DNA from: Rhodobiaceae bacterium
GTDB lineage: Bacteria; Pseudomonadota; Alphaproteobacteria; RS24
Length of the DNA: 38,116 nucleotides
Direction: 5' to 3'
NCBI GenBank assembly: GCA_018673175.1
Contig: JABHDF010000072.1
Span: forward strand, 1-38,116
The notes below the pieces were generated by a model that was given only the letters and a program-made list of their open reading frames with translations, did no database searches and was not told the origin of the DNA. Position numbers and translations under genes: made by a program. Shown piece after piece: positions 8,231-14,875 of the stretch (position 1 is its first letter; each line of letters opens with the position of its first letter).

Positions 8231-8979
8231 GTGTCCGACGCGGGCGGCACCGATGGCGCCCGGCTGGGAAATTTATCGCGATTGGGCAAAACCGCATCGG
8301 GCGCGCGCAAATAAAGCGGCTCGGGCGGGCGGGCCGTCGGATCATAGTCGGGCCAATCCAAATCGCGCGCGGCCAAGGCGGCCAGCTTTTCGGCTTGCGG
8401 ATAATCAGGGGCGTTTTCCGCAGAAAAGCGGCTGTTTTGCATTTCCAAAAGTGGCGCAGCCCCGCTGCCCAACAAGGTGACGTCGCCCGTTTCGACCAGG
8501 GATAAAACTTGCTCTGCCGAGAGCGCTTGCGGCGGTGTCAGGGGGTTTTTTTGCGCGTCAAAACTCTGCGCATAAAAAACCGACCGGCGCGCATCGACCG
8601 CCACAATCAGGGCGCCACGGGCGGCACTGGCCTGCGCCATAACTTCCAATGTGCCATAGGCTTTCAACGGACGGCCCAGGGCCAAAGACAGACCGCGCAT
8701 CGCCGACAATCCAACGCGAACGCCAGTAAATGTGCCGGGCCCATTGGTTACCGCCAAGCGATCTATATCGCGCATGGCGATGTCCGCGGTTTTGCAAATC
8801 CGTTCCAGCATGGGCATCAAAGCCTCTGCATGCCCCTTGGTCATGGGCAAAAGCTCACTGGCGAGAACCTTGGTTTCCGGCGCGCTCGGGTCGCCACAAT
8901 AGAGCGCGGCCGAACACGCCCCTTGCGTGGTATCGCAAGCCAGAAAAAGCGGGAAATCAGACGATTTGGCAGGCATCAT
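8227..8979 (-). CDS. tsaB: tRNA threonylcarbamoyladenosine biosynthesis protein TsaB
   Basis: TsaB is the inactive paralogue that partners TsaD and TsaE in making t6A37 on ANN-reading tRNAs. The N-terminus has the ASKHA-fold opening FLACDTTQGACSAALY. The hallmark VTNGPGTFTGVRVGLSAMRG segment follows, then the less conserved C-terminal half. I place the start at the first of two adjacent ATGs (8977-8979 and 8974-8976), giving about 250 residues, the normal length. The open frame extends further upstream, but that part lies inside the preceding nitroreductase gene in another frame and does not resemble TsaB. The start overlaps the nitroreductase stop by about 23 bases. The stop overlaps rimI by four. 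Confidence 0.93.
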   Translation of the reverse strand: MMPAKSSDFPLFLACDTTQGACSAALYCGDPSAPETKVLASELLPMTKGHAEALMPMLERICKTADIAMRDIDRLAVTNGPGTFTGVRVGLSAMRGLSLALGRPLKAYGTLEVMAQASAARGALIVAVDARRSVFYAQSFDAQKNPLTPPQALSAEQVLSLVETGDVTLLGSGAAPLLEMQNSRFSAENAPDYPQAEKLAALAARDLDWPDYDPTARPPEPLYLRAPDAVLPNRDKFPSRAPSVPPASDT

Positions 8980-9541
8980 CAAAAGCCAACCGCGGCAGTC
9001 GTTCAAAAACCGCTTCGGGTTTGCCGCGGCCAATATTGCACAACATATTGGTGGCATAGCGACCATCGGGGAAGAACGCTTGGTCGACACCTGGGGCATC
9101 AAACCCCGAAAGCGGGCCGACATCGAGCCCCATGGCGCGCGCGGCCAACATAAAATAGGCGGCTTGCAAAGAGCCATTGCGCATCATGGTTTCTTCTTCC
9201 TTGCCGGTGAACCAATGTTTGGCCGTTGCATCATGGGGAAACAAAGTCTCCATATGCTGCGTGAACTGGCGATCATTGGCAAGGATGACGCAAGCTGAAG
9301 CGGCTTGAATTTTGGGCTGATTGCTCTCCATCGCATGCGGAATAAGGCGGGCTTTGGCAGCATCAGAGGTGACAAAAACCAAGCGGGCAGGGCAGCAATT
9401 GGCGCTGGTTGGGCCCATTTTCATCAGGTCATAAAGCGCGTGCATTTGCTCGGGCGCAAGCGGCATATCTTCAAAATCGTTATGCGAACGCGCCTCGGTA
9501 AACAAAAGCTCCAGGCCGGCAGTGTCCAAAATATGAGTCAT
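8957..9541 (-). CDS. Nitroreductase, RutE-like (malonic semialdehyde reductase family)
   Basis: A 194-residue FMN-dependent nitroreductase-family protein closest by eye to RutE/malonic semialdehyde reductases, which reduce the 3-oxopropanoate formed in uracil breakdown. Supporting segments are the N-terminal FTEARSHNDF, MKMGPTSANCCPARLVFV in the flavin-binding region, GSLQAAYFMLAARAMGLDVG, and PLSGFDAPGVDQAFF. No other rut genes are visible, so the substrate here is uncertain and a general flavin reductase role is possible. The ATG has an AGGA site 5 bases upstream. It lies 12 bases after nfuA and overlaps tsaB, so it is within an operon of otherwise translation- and iron-related genes. Confidence 0.85.
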   Translation of the reverse strand: MTHILDTAGLELLFTEARSHNDFEDMPLAPEQMHALYDLMKMGPTSANCCPARLVFVTSDAAKARLIPHAMESNQPKIQAASACVILANDRQFTQHMETLFPHDATAKHWFTGKEEETMMRNGSLQAAYFMLAARAMGLDVGPLSGFDAPGVDQAFFPDGRYATNMLCNIGRGKPEAVFERLPRLAFDDACQIV

Positions 9542-9553
9542 AAAATTCCTGCG

Positions 9554-10108
9554 TTAAATAACGGCGCGCACTTCCGTGACCGACGGGATGAAATGTTTGA
9601 GCAGGTTTTCCACGCCCTGTTTCAGCGTCGCCGAAGCCGACGGACAGCCCGCGCAGGCGCCGCGCATGTGCAAGCTCACGACGCCATCTTCATAGCCATG
9701 AAACACAATATCCCCGCCATCTTGCGCAACGGCAGGGCGAACCCGCGTGTCGAGGATTTGTTTAATCGCGGCAATAATTTCACCGTTTTCGCCCTCGTCT
9801 TCGACTTGAGCGGTCGCGGTGTCATTCAGCATCAAGGGTTTTTCAGCCACAAAATGCTCCATGATGGCCTGCAAAATAGCCGCTTTGACATGCTGCCATT
9901 CGCCGCCTGATTTGGACACGGCAATAAAGTCGGCGCCAAAGAACACGGCACTTACATTTTCAATGGCAAACAGAGCCGCCGCCAAAGGCGAGGCTTGCGC
10001 GGCATCGGCATTGGGAAAATCTGCCGGTGGCTTATCGCCCATGACTTCGCGGCCCGGCAAAAATTTCAGCGTGGCTGGATTGGGGGTATCTTCGGTTTGA
10101 ATAAACAT
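9554..10108 (-). CDS. nfuA: NfuA-type iron-sulfur cluster carrier
   Basis: A 184-residue Fe-S scaffold/carrier of the NFU1 type found in alphaproteobacteria and mitochondria. An N-terminal Nfu_N domain (MFIQTEDTPNPATLKFLPGR) covers about 1-88. A NifU C-terminal domain follows, beginning IKQILDTRVRPAVAQDGGDI, with the cluster-binding CxxC at C152 and C155 (GACAGCPSAS). It hands clusters to client apoproteins; MiaB in this window is a plausible client, by inference. The ATG has an AAAGGAA site about 9 bases upstream. A perfect 13-base palindrome and an AT-rich -10-like TATATA lie 35-50 bases upstream, suggesting a regulated promoter. Confidence 0.94.
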   Translation of the reverse strand: MFIQTEDTPNPATLKFLPGREVMGDKPPADFPNADAAQASPLAAALFAIENVSAVFFGADFIAVSKSGGEWQHVKAAILQAIMEHFVAEKPLMLNDTATAQVEDEGENGEIIAAIKQILDTRVRPAVAQDGGDIVFHGYEDGVVSLHMRGACAGCPSASATLKQGVENLLKHFIPSVTEVRAVI

Positions 10109-10146
10109 AGCGCCAAATTCCTTTTGTTAGATGTCTTCTTATATAG

Positions 10147-10159
10147 GCGGTCTCACCGC
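10147..10159 (-). promoter_or_regulatory. Palindrome upstream of nfuA, candidate operator
   Basis: A perfect inverted repeat, GCGGT-GAG-ACCGC on the minus strand, sits just upstream of a -10-like TATATA (10140-10145) in the 71-base gap before nfuA. The position between the expected -35 and -10 elements is where a repressor would act. I cannot match it to a known iron- or Fe-S-responsive box. It could instead be a small hairpin at the end of the upstream membrane-protein transcript. Confidence 0.3.
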
Positions 10160-10179
10160 AAAAGACGAGGGGCTAGCTT

Positions 10180-10785
10180 TTAGCCTTTGGCTTTTGCTGT
10201 CGCAGACCCTCTGGCTTTTGCTGTCGCAGACATTGTCAAAAGCCAGCTTACCCCAACCATCCAAGCGGCGACCAGCACATGAAAAATATGCCAACTGACG
10301 GCCGGGTCGAGATAGGGCGATTGGCGGAACACAATCACATTGAACAACATGAAGCCCGCCACGCCTGCTTTTATCCACGCCGACGCCTCGCGGTTGGGTG
10401 TATGGCGCGCCGCCAACCAAATAAAGCCGAGCGACCAGAGAAGGAAAAGCAACACGCGAAGCCCCGGCATGGCCAAAGCCACACCAAGCCCCAAAGCCGC
10501 CAACCCAATATGGGCGCTCGGCGACAGGCGCGCGGTTTCAAAACGGACAATTTGGTGAACCAAGGCCATCATCGCCAAAAGCCCCCCCATCATACCCGCG
10601 AACCGATGCATATCGGCCCATGGCTCTATCAAGTCGAAAGGAAAACGCACCACACCAATGGCCGCTGCGGCGCCAAATAATAAAAGTCCAAAAGCGGCCG
10701 TCGCGCGGGTTTGCGCGACCAGGCGATTGGCGCCCCAAAGGGCGGCCAAAACGATTAGAAATTCAGAAATCGCATAATGCGCCAT
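10180..10785 (-). CDS. Unknown multi-pass membrane protein
   Basis: I do not recognise this 201-residue protein. It is strongly hydrophobic, with about six or seven predicted membrane helices. One begins near the N-terminus (ISEFLIVLAALWGANRLV), several are rich in Ala/Leu/Gly, and a last one lies near residues 167-185 (WHIFHVLVAAWMVGVSWLL). Histidines occur in or next to helices (MHRFAG, LVHQIV, WHIFHV), which would allow haem or metal binding, but nothing proves this. It starts 3 bases after the stop of the membrane hydroxylase, sharing a GGAG site inside that gene's end, so the two are translationally coupled and may work together. The C-terminus consists of two copies of an 8-residue repeat, SATAKARG and SATAKAKG. 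Confidence 0.75.
   Translation of the reverse strand: MAHYAISEFLIVLAALWGANRLVAQTRATAAFGLLLFGAAAAIGVVRFPFDLIEPWADMHRFAGMMGGLLAMMALVHQIVRFETARLSPSAHIGLAALGLGVALAMPGLRVLLFLLWSLGFIWLAARHTPNREASAWIKAGVAGFMLFNVIVFRQSPYLDPAVSWHIFHVLVAAWMVGVSWLLTMSATAKARGSATAKAKG
10183..10230 (-). repeat. 24-base tandem duplication at the 3' end of the membrane-protein gene
   Basis: Two adjacent 24-base units (10207-10230 and 10183-10206) differ at only two bases. They encode SATAKARG and SATAKAKG immediately before the stop codon at 10180-10182. The first 18 bases of each unit (starting TCTGCGACAG) are identical. This is best explained as a recent in-frame slippage duplication that adds a basic cytoplasmic tail. 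Confidence 0.85.
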
Positions 10786-10788
10786 GGG

Positions 10789-11718
10789 TTATTCTCCGGC
10801 TGGGGTGGACGCAGGCGCATCCAGCACCCCGGCGGCGCGCTTAATGTCTTGCGAGCTAAGGCGCGAGCCATCATGGCTCCAACCCGGCGGCGCAAGGATA
10901 TAGAGAAGGCGCTGCTTTACACTCAGCCCGCGGGTCGCAACATCTTTGACGATGCCGATATATTCATGGGCGAAAATGCGAAATGGATTGTAAGTCTCAA
11001 GGTCTTTTACCAGCCCATAATTAGGACGGTCGTTGGCATCTTCGGCCGCAAAGGTTCCAAACAGTTTGTCCCAAATAATCAATGTGCCGGCGTAATTTCT
11101 ATCCAAATATTGTGGGTTTTTACCATGGTGAACCCGGTGGTGAGACGGCGTGTTGAACGTCGCTTCAAACCAACGCGGCATTTTATCGATGGTTTCTGTG
11201 TGTAGGAAAAACTGATAGATCGCATTCAGCGCACCACAAAAAATAACCATCAGTGGATCAAAACCAATCAGAACCAGCGGAACCTTCAAGAAGGTTGTGC
11301 CGGTAAAATGCTTTGTCCAGCCTTGGCGCAGCGCCACAGCCAGCGAGAAGCGCTGGCTCGAGTGATGAATAATGTGCATCGCCCAAGGCCACCGACACCG
11401 ATGCGCGATGCGGTGATGCAAATAATAGCGCAAGTCATCCAACACAAAGCAGGCAACCAGAACCGCGAAAGTCATTGGCAAAACGACGACCTGATATTGT
11501 TGCGCCCAAAGCAACATGCCAAGCGTCAAAAACGCAGCCGTGCCATTAATCACAACCGAGAAAAGCCCCATGAAAATACTGACGCCATCATCCTTGGCGT
11601 TCAAGCTACCGCGTTGGCGCAGGAAGCGAACGGCCAAAATTTCTACAGCAATGGCGAGAAAAAACACCGGAATGGCCATCAGGGTCGCCTTGACGGTGAT
11701 AATTTCATTTACAGACAT
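10789..11718 (-). CDS. Fatty acid hydroxylase/sterol desaturase-family membrane protein
   Basis: A 309-residue integral membrane di-iron oxygenase of the fatty-acid hydroxylase superfamily (ERG3/alkylglycerol monooxygenase-like). The eight-histidine pattern is clear: H101, H102 and H106 in LHHRIAH; H115, H118 and H119 in HIIHHSS; H173 in FLHTE; and H193, H194, H197 and H198 in HHRVHHGKN. Membrane helices occupy about 8-32, 48-70, 78-98 and 145-170. The substrate is probably a lipid, such as a sterol, hopanoid, ether lipid or fatty acyl chain, but cannot be named. The ATG has an AAGGA site 7 bases upstream. It lies 18 bases after the UspA-like gene and is coupled to the unknown membrane protein downstream. 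Confidence 0.88.
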   Translation of the reverse strand: MSVNEIITVKATLMAIPVFFLAIAVEILAVRFLRQRGSLNAKDDGVSIFMGLFSVVINGTAAFLTLGMLLWAQQYQVVVLPMTFAVLVACFVLDDLRYYLHHRIAHRCRWPWAMHIIHHSSQRFSLAVALRQGWTKHFTGTTFLKVPLVLIGFDPLMVIFCGALNAIYQFFLHTETIDKMPRWFEATFNTPSHHRVHHGKNPQYLDRNYAGTLIIWDKLFGTFAAEDANDRPNYGLVKDLETYNPFRIFAHEYIGIVKDVATRGLSVKQRLLYILAPPGWSHDGSRLSSQDIKRAAGVLDAPASTPAGE

Positions 11719-11736
11719 ACGCGTTTCCTTACGGGA

Positions 11737-12213
11737 TTAAGTTAAACCATCAATTTCATCGTCGGATAAATCCCCCGGCACAATCGTGACCGGCAGATGA
11801 AACCCTGATTTACCCGACCCAATAGCAGAAACCAAGGGGCCCGGGCCATTATTATCTACGGCGGCCGCGAGAACCAAAGTCGAGATGGTGCGGTCTTCTT
11901 CAATCAACGTGCCAATTTCCTCGGCCAAAAGGCCGTGGCGAACATGTGTGGCGGGGCGTTCTCCGCCCAGCATTTCAACGAGACCGGCGCATTCGGCTAG
12001 AATTTTCTCCGCTTCGGCTTGCGCTTCTTCCTTCATCAGGGAGCCGACGCCGAGCCAATGCTCGTGGCTTTCTGGCTCGATGACCAAGAGGAGCGAGACT
12101 TTGCCGCCCGTGCCATGGGCGCGGCGCGCCGCAAAGCGCAAAGCCGCATGACCTTCGGCAGAGCCGTCGACGACGACTAAAAACTTGCGCTGTAAATGCT
12201 GATTAATATCCAT
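11737..12213 (-). CDS. Universal stress protein A-family protein
   Basis: A 158-residue single-domain Usp protein with a Rossmann-like fold. The first strand is KFLVVVDGSAEGHAALRFAA, with the family's conserved Asp. The last third carries TLVLAAA, then IGSGKSGFHLPVTIVPG. The ATP-binding G-x2-G-x9-G-S/T motif is only partly recognisable, so nucleotide binding is uncertain. It sits between trpS and the hydroxylase in the order often found in this class. No ribosome-binding site is obvious before the ATG at 12213. A weak terminator hairpin separates it from trpS, so it may be expressed on its own. Confidence 0.88.
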   Translation of the reverse strand: MDINQHLQRKFLVVVDGSAEGHAALRFAARRAHGTGGKVSLLLVIEPESHEHWLGVGSLMKEEAQAEAEKILAECAGLVEMLGGERPATHVRHGLLAEEIGTLIEEDRTISTLVLAAAVDNNGPGPLVSAIGSGKSGFHLPVTIVPGDLSDDEIDGLT

Positions 12214-12241
12214 GACGTAATGCTGCCAGTTTACTTTTGGG

Positions 12242-12261
12242 AAAACAAGCCTGAATGCTTG
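12242..12261 (-). terminator. Weak intrinsic terminator after trpS
   Basis: On the minus strand, about 18 bases after the trpS stop, CAAGC and GCTTG form a 5-base stem around a 6-base loop and are followed by TTTT. The stem is short and the T run is brief, so partial termination is the most that should be assumed. Confidence 0.35.
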
Positions 12262-12279
12262 GCCCCAAATGGCGACACG

Positions 12280-13284
12280 TTAGCTGCCCAAAAAGCCGAC
12301 TTTTTGGCGAACCTCGGCCATAATTGGCTCGGCAATCGCGCGGGCGCGCTCGGCGCCATCGGCCAATATTGCGTCCACCGTGGCGGGGTCTTGCGTGAGG
12401 CGTTTCATTTCCTCGCCAATGGGGCCAATTTTTTCAATCGCCACTTCGGCCAATTGTTCTTTCAAATTAGAAAACTGCGACCCCGCAAATTGACCCATCG
12501 CAACCGCCAAAGGCACATCCGCAAGGGCCGCATAAATGCCCAAAAGATTGGCGGCTTCTGGGCGCCCTTCCAATTGCTCTTGGGTTTCTGGCAGAGCTTG
12601 TGTGTCGGTTTTGGCTTTGCGGATTTTCTTGGCAATCTCATCGGGCCCATCGAGCATGGTGATGCGCGATAAATCGGATGGGTCTGATTTTGACATTTTT
12701 TTGGTGCCATCGCGCAGGCTCATCACCCGTGTGGCCGGGCCTTGAATGAGCGGCTCTGGCTGAGGGAAAAACCCTTCGGCCTTAAAGTCATGATTGAATT
12801 TTTGCGCAATATCGCGCGCCAATTCGAGATGCTGTTTTTGGTCTTCGCCAACCGGCACATGCGTGGCTTTATAGAGCAAAATATCGGCGGTCATTAAATT
12901 GGGGTAAACATAGAGCCCAACCGAGGCTTTTTCGCGGTCTTTGCCCGCTTTCTCTTTGAACTGGGTCATGCGGTTCAACCAGCCCATGCGCGAGACACAA
13001 TTCAGCACCCAAGCCAGCTCGGCGTGCTGGGAAACTTGCGCTTGGTTGAACACAATATGATTTTTCGGGTCGACGCCCGCAGCGATAAAAGCGGCCGCGA
13101 CTTCGCGCGTATTGGCAGCCAGTTCTTTGGGGTCTTGAAACACGGTGATGGCATGCATGTCGACGACGCAATACAAGCACTCATGTGTGTCTTGGAGCCC
13201 CACGAAATTGCGGATCGCGCCGAGGTAATTCCCCAGATGCAAATTGCCTGTTGGCTGGACGCCAGAAAGAACCCGTGCGGTCAT
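12280..13284 (-). CDS. trpS: Tryptophanyl-tRNA synthetase
   Basis: A class Ic aminoacyl-tRNA synthetase that charges tRNA-Trp. The HIGH-equivalent motif reads [13 protein letters not shown] near the N-terminus and the KMSKS loop is intact ([14 protein letters not shown], near residue 195). I place the start at the ATG of 13282-13284 because AGGAG lies 7 bases upstream. An ATG six codons earlier would place that site inside the coding region. The resulting 334 residues match the family. It follows murJ by 28 bases and is probably cotranscribed with it. Confidence 0.97.
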   Translation of the reverse strand: MTARVLSGVQPTGNLHLGNYLGAIRNFVGLQDTHECLYCVVDMHAITVFQDPKELAANTREVAAAFIAAGVDPKNHIVFNQAQVSQHAELAWVLNCVSRMGWLNRMTQFKEKAGKDREKASVGLYVYPNLMTADILLYKATHVPVGEDQKQHLELARDIAQKFNHDFKAEGFFPQPEPLIQGPATRVMSLRDGTKKMSKSDPSDLSRITMLDGPDEIAKKIRKAKTDTQALPETQEQLEGRPEAANLLGIYAALADVPLAVAMGQFAGSQFSNLKEQLAEVAIEKIGPIGEEMKRLTQDPATVDAILADGAERARAIAEPIMAEVRQKVGFLGS

Positions 13285-13312
13285 AATCAACTCCTGTTTC
13301 AAGCCTTATCGC

Positions 13313-14875
13313 TTATCGCTGGCGTCGGCGCAAGCGGGCCAATGCGTCGAACACGGTTTGGCGCGGCACACCGCCTAAAACCAGCGCGCTCAAGAAGAAC
13401 ACCAAACCGCCCAGGCCGATCAGGCTCGCTAGCCAAATTGCCAAGTTTTGCTCTGGCAGCGGCGCCACTTGCATGGCTTGCAGCAAAGCCCCTGCCATCA
13501 ACGCCGCAGCCAAGCTTTGCGCCAGCAGGCGCGCCAAAACGAGGCCACGAAAATGCCAAACATCGCGTGTGGCGAGGCGCACCAACATAAGCGTGAGCGT
13601 CACATAGCCCGCCGCCACGGTGGCCAAAGCAATGGCTATCGCACCGTAAATCGGAAACAAGCTCAGCGATAAAGACACATTGACCGCCACCCCAATGGCG
13701 CCATCGATAAACGGCGCACGCGTATCTTGGCGGGCAAAAAAGGAGGGCTGCAAAGCCTTGATGAAAACAAAGGCGGGCAGCCCCAAACAAAACGCCTGCA
13801 AAAGCTGCGCCGTAATGGCGGTGTCTTGGCGCGTAAAAGCGCCGCGCTCGAACAAAAGAGAAATAATCGGCTCCGCCAAAACAAACAGACCTGCCGCCGC
13901 AGGCAGCGTTAAAAACCCAGCCGCCAAAACCGCCGTGCTTTGCGCCTCATGCGCTTGTTGCACTTGGTTGGCAGCCAATCGGCGCGACAGCTCTGGCAAA
14001 AGCGCCACAGACATCGCCACCCCAATGACCCCCATCGGCAATTGATACAGCCTATCGGCATAATAAAGCCACGCCGCCGCCCCCGCTTGGCCCGTGGCAA
14101 TAGAGGTGCCGACCAGCAGATTAATTTGGCCAATGCCTGCGGCCAAAATTCCAGGCACGGCCAACAGCCAAACGCTTTTTACTTCTGGCGTGATTTTGGG
14201 CGCCACCAAAGCAACCCGCAACCGGGCCCGCCAAGCCGCGATAAACACAAAAGCAAATTGCACAAAGCCCGCCAAAGCCACGCCCCAAACAATATAATCT
14301 AAAGGCGCGCCGCGGTGCGCCACCGCCAGACCCATGGCGCCGATAAGCACGAGGTTGAGCAAAATAGGCGCAAAAGCAGCGGCGAAAAACCGGCCGGTTG
14401 CGTTCAGCATGGCGGCGAATAAAGACATCAGCGACATGAAAATAAGATAGGGGAAACTAATGCGCGCATAGTGTACGGCCGCTTCAAACTTGGCGGCATC
14501 GCCGCTAAAGCCCTGCGCCAAAGCCAAAACCAAAGCGGGCATGAAGATTTGCGCCAATAAAGTGAACACACAGAGGGCTGCCAAAAGCACCGCCAAAATA
14601 CGCCCCGCAAAAGCCAGTGCCGAAGCCTCCCCCTCGCTCTCTAAGCGTTTGGTAAACAGCGGCACAAAGGCGGCATTAAACGCGCCTTCGGCAAACAAGC
14701 GACGAAATAAGTTAGGCAAGCGAAAGGCGATAACAAAAATCTCGGCCAAGGGACCCGCCCCCAAAAGCGCCGCTAAAAATATGTCGCGACCAAAACCCGT
14801 TACCCGACTGGCCAGCGTGGCGCCGCCCACGAGCCCCGCATTGGAGAGAAGAGATTTCGAGCTTTTCTGGGTCAT
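13313..14875 (-). CDS. murJ: Lipid II flippase MurJ (MviN)
   Basis: A 520-residue inner-membrane MOP-superfamily transporter that flips lipid II for peptidoglycan synthesis. The conserved N-terminal segment is SRVTGFGRDIFLAALLGAGP, followed by FRLPNLFRRLFAEGAFNAAF, both hallmarks of MurJ. About 14 hydrophobic helices can be counted along the protein, with a basic C-terminus (ALARLRRRQR). The length is normal. The start overlaps the end of glnD by four bases (ATGA), so the two are translationally coupled, as is usual in alphaproteobacteria. Confidence 0.97.
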   Translation of the reverse strand: MTQKSSKSLLSNAGLVGGATLASRVTGFGRDIFLAALLGAGPLAEIFVIAFRLPNLFRRLFAEGAFNAAFVPLFTKRLESEGEASALAFAGRILAVLLAALCVFTLLAQIFMPALVLALAQGFSGDAAKFEAAVHYARISFPYLIFMSLMSLFAAMLNATGRFFAAAFAPILLNLVLIGAMGLAVAHRGAPLDYIVWGVALAGFVQFAFVFIAAWRARLRVALVAPKITPEVKSVWLLAVPGILAAGIGQINLLVGTSIATGQAGAAAWLYYADRLYQLPMGVIGVAMSVALLPELSRRLAANQVQQAHEAQSTAVLAAGFLTLPAAAGLFVLAEPIISLLFERGAFTRQDTAITAQLLQAFCLGLPAFVFIKALQPSFFARQDTRAPFIDGAIGVAVNVSLSLSLFPIYGAIAIALATVAAGYVTLTLMLVRLATRDVWHFRGLVLARLLAQSLAAALMAGALLQAMQVAPLPEQNLAIWLASLIGLGGLVFFLSALVLGGVPRQTVFDALARLRRRQR

